64,000 nt of DNA from Firmicutes bacterium UBA5449 (GTDB lineage Bacteria; Bacillota; SHA-98; UBA4971): the NCBI GenBank assembly GCA_002424305.1, contig DIQZ01000051.1, forward strand, positions 1-64,000, read 5' to 3'. Below, piece after piece: positions 7,269 through 14,481 of this stretch. The notes under the pieces were generated by a model. It was not told where the DNA came from. It did no database searches and saw only the letters and a list, made by a program, of their open reading frames with translations. Numbering within the stretch: position 1 is the first letter of the stretch; each line of letters starts with the position of its first letter. A program made the translations under genes and the position numbers.

Positions 7269-8162
7269 TTACTTCAACACGTCATATAGGCGAATATGGT
7301 GTTTCCCGAGCTTATCTCCGTAATTACCGGCTGTAATCTCTACAATCCCAGGGATACAAGCTGCTCTTATTCCAAGCTTCATAGCTTCTTTGACTGATTC
7401 CATATTCAGGCCGTTTATTACGATTTCATATACGCATGTAACACCGGGTGGGACTAAAGTGTCCTCAACCTTGTCACGAACAGTGGGACAGAATCTTTGA
7501 TTGCTTGAAGCAGGAAGGAAGTCGTAATTCACCCCACCAATCTTACTACCGGAGCGGACTACTCCCTTTGGAAACGGAAGAAGCACGCCTGGCACCTTCC
7601 CGGCAGCTTCCACAGCTTTGACAGCAGCCTCAAGACACGCCTTCCTGTCCTTACCGAGTATGATGAAATTGCCTCCGCCGATCCCTTCAGCTACCCCATA
7701 AGTGCCTTCGATGATGAATTCTCCGTCCATCATAGGCACATGCCAGTAAGTAGCTCCATTCTTTTCCTCGCTGTACTCATAGCCATCACCGAAGTAACGC
7801 AACATTTCACCTGTTTCAACCTTGTTTTCACTCTTAAGGCCATTGAATGCGGATGTAGTGGCACAAGTCAATACACACATCCCGACACGTCCAAAGAGCT
7901 GGTCATGGAGTTTCTCCTTATCCAGGGCAAAGATTAGTATGGACACACCGGGCCTTCCGTCCGGGGTGTCTTTGACCTCCCCTTCAATGCCTGCTTCTCC
8001 CCCACAACCAATGATTGAAGTGCCCATTCCTACAGCTTCTCTTGCAGCTTCCATCGCCCAGTCCATAGTATCGGCGGTCACAATCACTCGTGTCCCAAGA
8101 AAATCAAAAGCCTCTGCATACGTGTCCTTGATGGGAACGCCATTGATAATCAACAAGATCAC
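7269..8162 (-). CDS. ftr: Formylmethanofuran:tetrahydromethanopterin N-formyltransferase
   Basis: This is a full-length Ftr (about 295 residues), recognised by NGVPIKDTYAEAFDFLGTRVIVTA near the start, GCGGEAGIEGEV, GRPGVSILIFA, LTCATTSAFNGL and a C-terminal GITAGN-like tail. It moves the formyl group between methanofuran and H4MPT. In methylotroph nomenclature the gene is fhcD. The track start is GTG at 8162, but it overlaps the AAGGAG Shine-Dalgarno. TTG at 8156 or 8153 has better spacing and the same family N-terminus. It follows the ATP-grasp gene by about 70 bp and is closed by a strong terminator. Confidence 0.95.
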   Translation of the reverse strand: MILLIINGVPIKDTYAEAFDFLGTRVIVTADTMDWAMEAAREAVGMGTSIIGCGGEAGIEGEVKDTPDGRPGVSILIFALDKEKLHDQLFGRVGMCVLTCATTSAFNGLKSENKVETGEMLRYFGDGYEYSEEKNGATYWHVPMMDGEFIIEGTYGVAEGIGGGNFIILGKDRKACLEAAVKAVEAAGKVPGVLLPFPKGVVRSGSKIGGVNYDFLPASSNQRFCPTVRDKVEDTLVPPGVTCVYEIVINGLNMESVKEAMKLGIRAACIPGIVEITAGNYGDKLGKHHIRLYDVLK

Positions 8163-8231
8163 TCCTTATAATGATTTATGATTCATAGGACTCTCGTTAC
8201 CTTATGTGGCACATCCTGATAATCGATGACA

Positions 8232-9419
8232 TCATCCGGTTCGGCGCACATTTGCAAGCACCCAAGCTTGCTGCTTTTCAAGGGCGGCAAGACACCCATC
8301 CCGTGACTTGGCTTTCGCAAATACCGTGCATAACGGCGTCTCAGCCGGAATTTCCTCACCAGGCTGTGGAATATCACGAATTCCCCTGTCGAACCACGCA
8401 TTGGTGTCGACTGTCACCAGATCCCACGGAGCATAAACGATTGTCTTACCCCAGCATGAACCTGAATAACCCGGGTTCTCTTCAAAAAGTGAATGCCTAT
8501 TCGGCAACCTATTTTGAAAGGCTTCCACGTGTAGCCCGAAAATATCAAGTCCGTATGCCTTTCGATAAAGCTCCATGGAGGAAGAATAGCGTGGGTTTAC
8601 CTCTAGAAACAACACATTTCCTTCATCCGTGACAAGAAAGTCTATGCCATTTACGCCTATGAGACCGCATTTCGCAGTGATAACATTGACCATTCTTCTG
8701 ACTTTTGCCAGCACCTGCTCTCTTACTGAGCTGGAACTGTTACAGTGTGAAAAGGTCAGTGGCACAATATTCCCGCAGTAGAGAAAAGGTTTGGCTGCAA
8801 ACTTTTCCAATCCGCAAAGCTGTTCACTTAACCCGAGTATCACAGCATCTGTTCCATTTGCGACAAAAGACACTGACGCCGGTGTAGCTTGACAGAACTC
8901 CTGTAACATGTACCCGTCAGGTACAGGGATATCGGGCAAAGCCCGGACTATCCTATTGCCACCGCCTGAGTCATGGGGTTTGCACAACCAATCACCCGGC
9001 GGAGGCGAACCCCTCCAAACGTGCAAGGTTTTTGGATAATTGATGTCTACCTTCTGTAACAGGTGATGTAGCCGTTGAAAATCCCTGGCTGCCATGACTG
9101 TCTGGGCAGAGTTCCCCAAGAGCTTCTTGTGCTCTGCAAGATGTCTTATGATCTCCGGGTGGTTTTCCACACTCGACGTATAAGCAACAGCTTCATGGCT
9201 GACCCCGGTCGCCTCGAGCTTGTGCAGCGCTTCAATAACTATCTCAGGACTGAAACTTGAGGTCAGGAAGTCACGTCTTAGCGAGTAACTCCTGCCCCAT
9301 CTCTTCTGATCCATATCGCCGAAATAGTCCAACGTAGTAATGGAATATCCGGCATTACGGCTTAATGCAGCGCATTCTGCCAAGCCTCGAGTGCTAAAAC
9401 CCAGTATCAGCAGGTTCAC
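8232..9419 (-). CDS. ATP-grasp ligase, candidate for biosynthesis of the methanofuran-type cofactor
   Basis: This 395-residue protein has an N-terminal Rossmann-like segment (LLILGFSTRGLAECA) and an ATP-grasp core: WLCKPHDSGGGNRI, a DGYMLQEF stretch and a metal-binding FLEVNPRYSSSMEL. A C-terminal domain of about 90 residues has no motif I recognise. ATP-grasp enzymes make amide bonds to carboxylates. MfnD, the tyramine-glutamate ligase of methanofuran synthesis, is an ATP-grasp enzyme, and uncharacterised ATP-grasp proteins recur in bacterial C1 clusters. Position as first gene after the sigma54 promoter and directly before ftr suggests a role in making or modifying the formyl carrier. This is inference; the substrate is not visible. 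GTG at 9419 has a good AAGGAGG site. Confidence 0.75.
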   Translation of the reverse strand: MNLLILGFSTRGLAECAALSRNAGYSITTLDYFGDMDQKRWGRSYSLRRDFLTSSFSPEIVIEALHKLEATGVSHEAVAYTSSVENHPEIIRHLAEHKKLLGNSAQTVMAARDFQRLHHLLQKVDINYPKTLHVWRGSPPPGDWLCKPHDSGGGNRIVRALPDIPVPDGYMLQEFCQATPASVSFVANGTDAVILGLSEQLCGLEKFAAKPFLYCGNIVPLTFSHCNSSSSVREQVLAKVRRMVNVITAKCGLIGVNGIDFLVTDEGNVLFLEVNPRYSSSMELYRKAYGLDIFGLHVEAFQNRLPNRHSLFEENPGYSGSCWGKTIVYAPWDLVTVDTNAWFDRGIRDIPQPGEEIPAETPLCTVFAKAKSRDGCLAALEKQQAWVLANVRRTG

Positions 9420-9457
9420 ATTGCATTTCCTCCTTGTATTCCCCTATTGTCATTATG

Positions 9458-9476
9458 ATGCAAGTTTCGTGCCTGG
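9458..9476 (-). promoter_or_regulatory. Sigma54 (-24/-12) promoter of the ligase-ftr(-fwd) operon
   Basis: Minus strand reads CCAGGCACGAAACTTGCAT. The invariant GG (9473-9472) and GC (9461-9460) are separated by exactly 10 nt, and GGCACG-N4-TTGCA matches the sigma54 consensus with only the first T of TGGCACG changed to A. Transcription would begin near 9449, about 30 bp before the GTG at 9419. The gene immediately upstream encodes a sigma54 activator. Confidence 0.85.
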
Positions 9477-9675
9477 AGATTGTAGATGCGTGAGATTTCA
9501 GATTAGGCCAGCTAGAGTCGTTTCTCCTTGATCATAACGGGAAACACTGAACCACATTCAGCAGGAAGATTCGTGGGACTGTATCGATTTGAAACGCTCT
9601 TGCTTTCAAGCCCGGGAATGCATTTTCCATATCAAAACAGGGATTTAGTGGGAAACTATAACTGTTATTGAGCAG

Positions 9676-9694
9676 ATGTCCCAACCTGGGACAT
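9676..9694. promoter_or_regulatory. Perfect palindrome, candidate enhancer (UAS) for the sigma54 activator
   Basis: ATGTCCCA and TGGGACAT face each other across a 3-nt spacer (acc). It lies about 220 bp upstream of the -12 element, within usual enhancer distance, and just past the 3' end of the activator gene. Binding by that activator is inferred. A single copy was found by eye. Confidence 0.6.
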
Positions 9695-9728
9695 GTATCA
9701 TAGTGCTACGATTATCATAACTTTGACT

Positions 9729-11669
9729 CTAGAAGTTCTCTTCGCGCAAGGACGCAAGGTCAATACTGTACTTCTCCAGTTTCCTGTATAGAGTCGTTCT
9801 GCCTACCCCCAACTGCTTGGCAGCAGCGCTCATGTTACCCCCATACAAGGCAAGAGCATTTAAGATCGCATCCCTCTCAACCTCATCGAGGCTTCGTGGA
9901 TACGCGTTCAAGGGACGTGTATCCACAGGGAGAATATGCCCATCGGCCCCTGGATCCGATTGCCTTGCGATTCGAGTAGGAAGGTGCTTGAGGCTCAGAA
10001 CGCTTCCTTCTAATAGATGATTCGCTTGCTCCATAACATTTTCCAGTTCTCTGACATTACCCGGCCAACTGTATTTCATAAGCACCGCTTCAACTTCAGG
10101 AGTCATTTCTATTGAATCAAGACCGCGTTGCTTTGCGAAGCGTTGAAGGAAACACGTAGCCAGAATCAAGATATCTTCGCCTCTGTCGCGAAGAGGAGGT
10201 ATAACCACGTTCACAACGCTGAGACGATAATAAAGGTCCAACCTGAAATGGCCTTCTTTGACTAAACGTGCAATATCCTTGTTCGTTGCAGCAATTACCC
10301 GTATCTGAACGGGAATAGGCGTATGTCCGCCAATCCTGACTACTTGTTTGTCTTGTAACACCCTCAACAGGCTACTCTGAGTCTCTAAGGGAATATCACC
10401 TATTTCATCCAAGAACAGTGTGCCCCCGCTGGCAAGTTCGAACTTTCCCGGCCTCCCGCCCCTCCTTGCCCCGGTGAAAGCACCTTCCTCATATCCGAAA
10501 AGTTCACTTTCAACTAAGTCTCTGGGCAACGCTGCGCTGTTTACAGCCACGAACGGGCCGTTCCTGCGCGGACTGGCATTATGGATAGCCTGAGCAAAAA
10601 GCTCTTTACCTGTCCCGCTTTCACCTACCAGAAGGACTGTGGAGTCTGATCTGGCAACCCGGCGGGCCATGTCAATTTTTTCAAGGAATTTCGGATCTTC
10701 CCCGATAAGGTCGGAAAACGTAAACCTGGCCTGTGCTCCTACCATTCGTGTAACAAGGCGCTGCACTGACTTCATCTCTCTAAATGTTAGAACAATCCCG
10801 AAAACCCGGCCTTGTTGAGAGCAAATTGCCCTACTGGTAACAGTCACATGCACCCTGCGATTATTCAAGGTCACAGCAAGTTCCCGGTCATTGAAACCTT
10901 CTCTACCGGTCTTAATAGCCTGTAGCAGAGGAAGTGATTCCCGAAATATCTCATCTGCTCGCTGGCCAATGCAAGCCATAGGCTTGAGCCCGAAAATCCT
11001 TCCTGCTACGTGATTCATGTGAGTAATAATACCATCATTGTTTATGGCGACCAGTCCGTCTGACATAGCTTGAACTACTGAATAAAGCTGCTCAGTTGTG
11101 CGTTCTAACTCGAGTTGATTTTCGATGGCTGCTGCGGCTGCCGCAACCATGCCAAGAGTATGGGGATGAGAGGCGTCTTTGGAGCCGACAACCCCAAGAA
11201 TACCGAAAAAAGCCCCCTCAGGACTTGAGATAGGGGCTGCAGCTCCGGCTAAATCATGATATGCCTTCAGGTAGTGTTCATCACCTATGACCTGACAAGG
11301 CTTTCTCTCACTAAGCACAAGGCTGATGGCATTGGTGCCATGCTGTTCTTCACTCCATAAAGTCCCTACTTCAAGAGGTACACAAGAAAGTTGTGAGAGC
11401 CTGGACTCCCCGGTGACTGAAATCAAATAACCTTCAGAATCACCTAAGAATACCTGCCGATTAGCTGACACAAAAGAAGCGATTCTTTCCATAAAAGGGT
11501 GGGCTACTCTCGCCATTGAAAGAGAAGGTTTTAGATGACTTTCCAACTCCTTACCGACAAGCTTCACTGAAGTAGGCTCCTGATCTGAATTCATACCTCG
11601 ATTGCAACAGCGATCCCAGGATGCTGCAACTATTGAATTCATGGTATTCTTTCGTGTAACCCTGTCCAT
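9729..11669 (-). CDS. Sigma54-dependent transcriptional activator (GAF-PAS-AAA+-Fis HTH, AcoR-like)
   Basis: This 646-residue enhancer-binding protein has an N-terminal GAF-type sensory region (about 50-185; EEQHGTNAISL is typical of AcoR-like proteins), a PAS domain (about 195-300), and a sigma54 AAA+ module (about 318-560). The AAA+ module carries Walker A GESGTGKE (349-356), the sigma54-contacting GAFTGA loop (396-401) and Walker B GTLFLDEI (416-423). A Fis-type helix-turn-helix lies at the end (LGGNMSAAAKQLGVGRTTLYRKL-like). No response-regulator receiver domain is present, so a small ligand or redox signal is more likely than phosphorylation. The gene starts 5 bp after mptG and ends before a sigma54 promoter and palindrome. 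It is therefore the probable pathway-specific activator. The effector is unknown. Confidence 0.92.
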   Translation of the reverse strand: MDRVTRKNTMNSIVAASWDRCCNRGMNSDQEPTSVKLVGKELESHLKPSLSMARVAHPFMERIASFVSANRQVFLGDSEGYLISVTGESRLSQLSCVPLEVGTLWSEEQHGTNAISLVLSERKPCQVIGDEHYLKAYHDLAGAAAPISSPEGAFFGILGVVGSKDASHPHTLGMVAAAAAAIENQLELERTTEQLYSVVQAMSDGLVAINNDGIITHMNHVAGRIFGLKPMACIGQRADEIFRESLPLLQAIKTGREGFNDRELAVTLNNRRVHVTVTSRAICSQQGRVFGIVLTFREMKSVQRLVTRMVGAQARFTFSDLIGEDPKFLEKIDMARRVARSDSTVLLVGESGTGKELFAQAIHNASPRRNGPFVAVNSAALPRDLVESELFGYEEGAFTGARRGGRPGKFELASGGTLFLDEIGDIPLETQSSLLRVLQDKQVVRIGGHTPIPVQIRVIAATNKDIARLVKEGHFRLDLYYRLSVVNVVIPPLRDRGEDILILATCFLQRFAKQRGLDSIEMTPEVEAVLMKYSWPGNVRELENVMEQANHLLEGSVLSLKHLPTRIARQSDPGADGHILPVDTRPLNAYPRSLDEVERDAILNALALYGGNMSAAAKQLGVGRTTLYRKLEKYSIDLASLREENF

Positions 11670-11674
11670 TTTCC

Positions 11675-12652
11675 TCAGTCTTCCCCTTCCGACTCTACGC
11701 AGACTCCTTGATTACATGCCCTGAGACAACGAACTTGAGCTCGAGCACCTGACTCCTCCAGGTACTTATGAAGATGTGCTTCGATGTTCCAGGCGGCTTT
11801 CTCCCCTTCCACTATCCCATAGACCGTTGGCCCCCACGAACTCTGCCCTGCTCCGGTAGCACCGGAATTCAGAAGCAGTCGAACGATTCCCTCTGCGGAC
11901 GGATGACTGTACAATCCCCCTTGCACAGAGGCGAATTGCTTGCCGATAGTCCACTGGATCTCTGTCAACGCTTGCCCAAAAGATTCAACGTTCTTCTCCA
12001 GAAGCGCCGGGAGGAGCTGCATGACAAGAAGTCTGCAAATCAGCCCCACGTCCTCAGGAGGTATGGGAGGTAAAATCTCTAAAGATATGTTTTTCCGTTT
12101 TGCCCTAAATTCAGTGGCGGTTTCGGGTGTGACAACAATGAAGTACCAATCCTCAGGAAACGGATGTCTGAATATGATGGGAGGTGTGCAGAACTCAGCG
12201 TCAGGCCTGTCAAATGTTCTCGGTATTCCGCTGGCAACGACAAAGCCCCCGTATTTGAAGATTCCTAAACATGCGTCGGTCCTATACCCTCGTAAGGCGA
12301 TATCGGCTATATCTTCAATCGTATAGTCAATACTGTAAAGGCTTGCGAGAGCTGTTCCCACCGCCAGTCTCAGTTGGACGGATGAGCCGAGGCCGACGTG
12401 AACCGGAATCGCCTCGTCAATCTGTAGCCGCGCTCCACCTCTTATACCGATCCTTATGAGAAAATCTCGGGCAATAGCCTTGACTCTCCTGCTATCATAG
12501 CCTTGGACAGTTAATTCATCGGCCTCTTCAGCCAATATGACAATCTTCGGACCTTTAAGGGCCACCCCTATACCCCCATACATGCGCCCCAGAGAACCAT
12601 TGAGGTCAAGCTGTCCTAAGTGCAAGCGGGATGGGGATTCGACCCTTAACAT
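11675..12652 (-). CDS. mptG: Beta-ribofuranosylaminobenzene 5'-phosphate (beta-RFAP) synthase
   Basis: This GHMP-kinase-fold protein of about 325 residues starts with the family-typical SPSRLHLGQLDLNG, followed by RMYGGIGVAL, the glycine-rich PVHVGLGSSVQLRLAVG loop, and SGATGAGQSSWGPTVYG near the C-terminus. Beta-RFAP synthase condenses p-aminobenzoate (or a derivative) with PRPP, releasing CO2 and PPi. It is the committed step of methanopterin synthesis and a diagnostic H4MPT marker in bacteria and archaea. The open frame extends to TTG 12679, but ATG at 12652 has a GGTGA Shine-Dalgarno and the conserved N-terminus. It forms a two-gene unit with the sigma54 regulator (5-bp gap). Confidence 0.92.
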   Translation of the reverse strand: MLRVESPSRLHLGQLDLNGSLGRMYGGIGVALKGPKIVILAEEADELTVQGYDSRRVKAIARDFLIRIGIRGGARLQIDEAIPVHVGLGSSVQLRLAVGTALASLYSIDYTIEDIADIALRGYRTDACLGIFKYGGFVVASGIPRTFDRPDAEFCTPPIIFRHPFPEDWYFIVVTPETATEFRAKRKNISLEILPPIPPEDVGLICRLLVMQLLPALLEKNVESFGQALTEIQWTIGKQFASVQGGLYSHPSAEGIVRLLLNSGATGAGQSSWGPTVYGIVEGEKAAWNIEAHLHKYLEESGARAQVRCLRACNQGVCVESEGED

Positions 12653-12873
12653 CCAAGTCACCAGCCTTCCATAGTGCAAAACTGACGCCTTACATCTATC
12701 CTATAACTCTGACATCAAGGCATGACACGATCAACCTAATTCTTACATAATCGGCATAGGTTGTAAAGCTTCAGGGAAACACGATGTTCTCATGCTTGAC
12801 GTAAAAAAACTTGTGTGCTATTCTGTAGATACGCTAATTATGTAGTTTGAACCAAATAATTGTTTGTTCATGT
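12653..12873. other. Divergent intergenic region between mptG and tRNA-His
   Basis: Apart from the tRNA promoter described separately, it contains an inverted pair AACCTA/TAGGTT (12733-12738 and 12757-12762). No confident promoter for mptG was found: a TTTACA with a poor -10 is the best candidate. No ORF is supported. Confidence 0.4.
12796..12824 (+). promoter_or_regulatory. Sigma70-type promoter of tRNA-His
   Basis: TTGACG (12796-12801) and TATTCT (12819-12824) are separated by 17 bp. Transcription would start near 12831, about 43 bp before the tRNA. It is one of the few plus-strand promoters of the window. Confidence 0.75.
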
Positions 12874-12950
12874 GGTAGATGTAGCTCAATGGTGAGAGCG
12901 CTGGACTGTGGCTCCAGAGGTTGCGGGTTCGAGCCCCGTCATCTACCCCA
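12874..12950 (+). tRNA. tRNA-His (anticodon GTG)
   Basis: The cloverleaf folds cleanly. The acceptor arm is GTAGATG/CATCTAC, the D-arm is AGCTCAATGGTGAGAGC, and the anticodon stem CTGGA/TCCAG carries loop CTGTGGC with anticodon GTG. The TPsiC arm is GCGGGTTCGAGCCCCGT-like, and CCA is encoded. The histidine identity element is present: an encoded G at -1 (12874) opposite discriminator C. A T-run (TTTTT) follows directly and may end transcription. It stands alone between two minus-strand genes. Confidence 0.97.
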
Positions 12951-13006
12951 TTTTTATGCCAATATGGAACAGCAAGCAAACACATCACGCTTCAAATAAT
13001 CCTCAA

Positions 13007-14377
13007 TCAATGCGCCTCAGGAACCTTTTCTGTAGATCTGAAGAAACAATAGAACATTGAAGTGCTTATCAAGTAACAAACTGCAGTCATTGAAAATGCC
13101 AGAGGAAAACCACCCTTGACCTGCAGAATACCGCTGATCAACGGTGCAAGCCCACCCCTGACCAAGCTGTCAAGTACCCCCCTGACACTGTGCAAAGTCG
13201 CACGTTGCTCTTCCCTCACCTGTTCAAGGAAGAAGGTTGTCTCCACAGGCCCACACATGTTCATAAAGGCGTGACGGAAGTAGTATGAGGCCACAACTGC
13301 CGGGAGATTCAACGAATGAGCAAGGGTAAGAAGGAACGGTATGGACGCAAGTCGAGTGACTGCTATTAGCTTCACTTTTCCAAACCTCTTAGCTAAGAGA
13401 GGCGCAGCTAACGTCACAACGCCGCTGACAATTCCTGAAAACGCGAAAATAGCGCCGATAGGTGCAGTGGACAGATTGAATCTCAAACTAAAGAATAACT
13501 GAAAAAACGGAACCATTGCGCCTGCACCCAAAGCAGTCACTATGGTCGGCAAAAGGACCTTTGCAAAGACAAAGATATCTTCCTTATCCTGGGGCAACGC
13601 CATGATAAGAGACGAATACGAAGCCTGCCTCGATGCACCTCTACGCTCCTCCTTCAACAGAGTGAGCGGAACTATCGATATTACAATGAATAATACAGAC
13701 ATGAAAAGAGCGACTCGAAGAGGCAAGATATCTTTAGGCGACACGGACACAATCCTACCGACAACTTGTGGAACCAGGCCTCCCATGATGCTCCCCAAGA
13801 AAGCAGAACCCATTTGCAGAGCAGAGTTTACTGAAAAGAGAAAGACCCTGTCATTGTCGTCGCTGTAGCGCATCAGGAGCGGAACTCCCACAGCCCAAAT
13901 AAAAGTAGCGCCTATCCCGTCAAGAAGACGAAAGATCAAAAGCAACATCTTGGAATTCACTAACGGGATTCCAAGGAGTCCGACAATACTTAAGATTCTA
14001 CCGATAATAGCAGGCTTCTTGTACCCTGCTCGGTTTACGGCAAAAGACGCAGGTAGCGCAAACAACAGCATCGCGAGAGAAGGTATTCCGTTCAAATATC
14101 CAATAAAGTCCTGATGATACCCTAATTCATAGACGTAGAGATTGAAAGCCACCTGAAAAATGGAACGGGCAATGGCTGCCGTAAAGCCACATAAGAGATA
14201 GTGCTTAGCATTGGGGTGAAATTCCCTGACCCCTCTGAGATACCTATGCACCAGAGATTCGCTACGTAAGATTGCTTCATGAGATACAGGTTTACCTTTC
14301 ATATCAAATGAGTATTCTACTTTTAAGCTGGGTTTCCCTTCAGATCCCCCATTCTGAACATAATCCTGCCAATCCAA
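13007..14377 (-). CDS. MFS transporter, substrate unknown
   Basis: The 456-residue protein has about twelve hydrophobic segments spread from residue 60 to the end, with an MFS-like loop between helices 2 and 3 (FAVNRAGYKKPAIIGR) and a central basic loop. The first 55 residues are hydrophilic. The track start is TTG at 14377, but an internal ATG at codon 27 (MKGKPVSHEAIL) would still leave a complete transporter. It shares no operon with the C1 genes and lies downstream of a hairpin that follows the permease gene. No substrate can be assigned from sequence. The family also includes drug and sugar exporters. Confidence 0.85.
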   Translation of the reverse strand: MDWQDYVQNGGSEGKPSLKVEYSFDMKGKPVSHEAILRSESLVHRYLRGVREFHPNAKHYLLCGFTAAIARSIFQVAFNLYVYELGYHQDFIGYLNGIPSLAMLLFALPASFAVNRAGYKKPAIIGRILSIVGLLGIPLVNSKMLLLIFRLLDGIGATFIWAVGVPLLMRYSDDNDRVFLFSVNSALQMGSAFLGSIMGGLVPQVVGRIVSVSPKDILPLRVALFMSVLFIVISIVPLTLLKEERRGASRQASYSSLIMALPQDKEDIFVFAKVLLPTIVTALGAGAMVPFFQLFFSLRFNLSTAPIGAIFAFSGIVSGVVTLAAPLLAKRFGKVKLIAVTRLASIPFLLTLAHSLNLPAVVASYYFRHAFMNMCGPVETTFFLEQVREEQRATLHSVRGVLDSLVRGGLAPLISGILQVKGGFPLAFSMTAVCYLISTSMFYCFFRSTEKVPEAH

Positions 14378-14400
14378 GTCAATTCCATTAATGGAAGGAA

Positions 14401-14422
14401 GGGAGCCTTATTGCCGGCTCCC
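14401..14422 (-). terminator. Hairpin between uraA-type permease and MFS gene
   Basis: GGGAGCC (14401-14407) pairs with GGCTCCC (14416-14422). On the minus strand it follows the permease stop by about 60 bp. The tail is TTCCTTCC, not a true T-run, so termination may be weak. Confidence 0.5.
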
Positions 14423-14481
14423 TGTCAGTCAGATAATATTCTATGAAGGCAAAAGCAAATCAGGAAGAAGAAAGAGTGTGT

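Larger units (their letters stand above)
9420..9728. other. 309-bp control region between the sigma54 regulator and the ligase-ftr operon
   Basis: No convincing coding sequence lies here. The region holds the -24/-12 promoter (9458-9476), the 8-bp-arm palindrome (9676-9694) and, just right of it, two copies of TATCATA (about 9696-9702 and 9713-9719). No strong terminator follows the regulator gene. The arrangement of an enhancer-like palindrome about 220 bp upstream of the promoter is typical of sigma54 control. Confidence 0.7.

Noticed and set aside
8183..8401. 72-residue minus-strand frame upstream of ftr
   Set aside because: It overlaps the 3' end of the ATP-grasp gene in another frame and resembles no protein.
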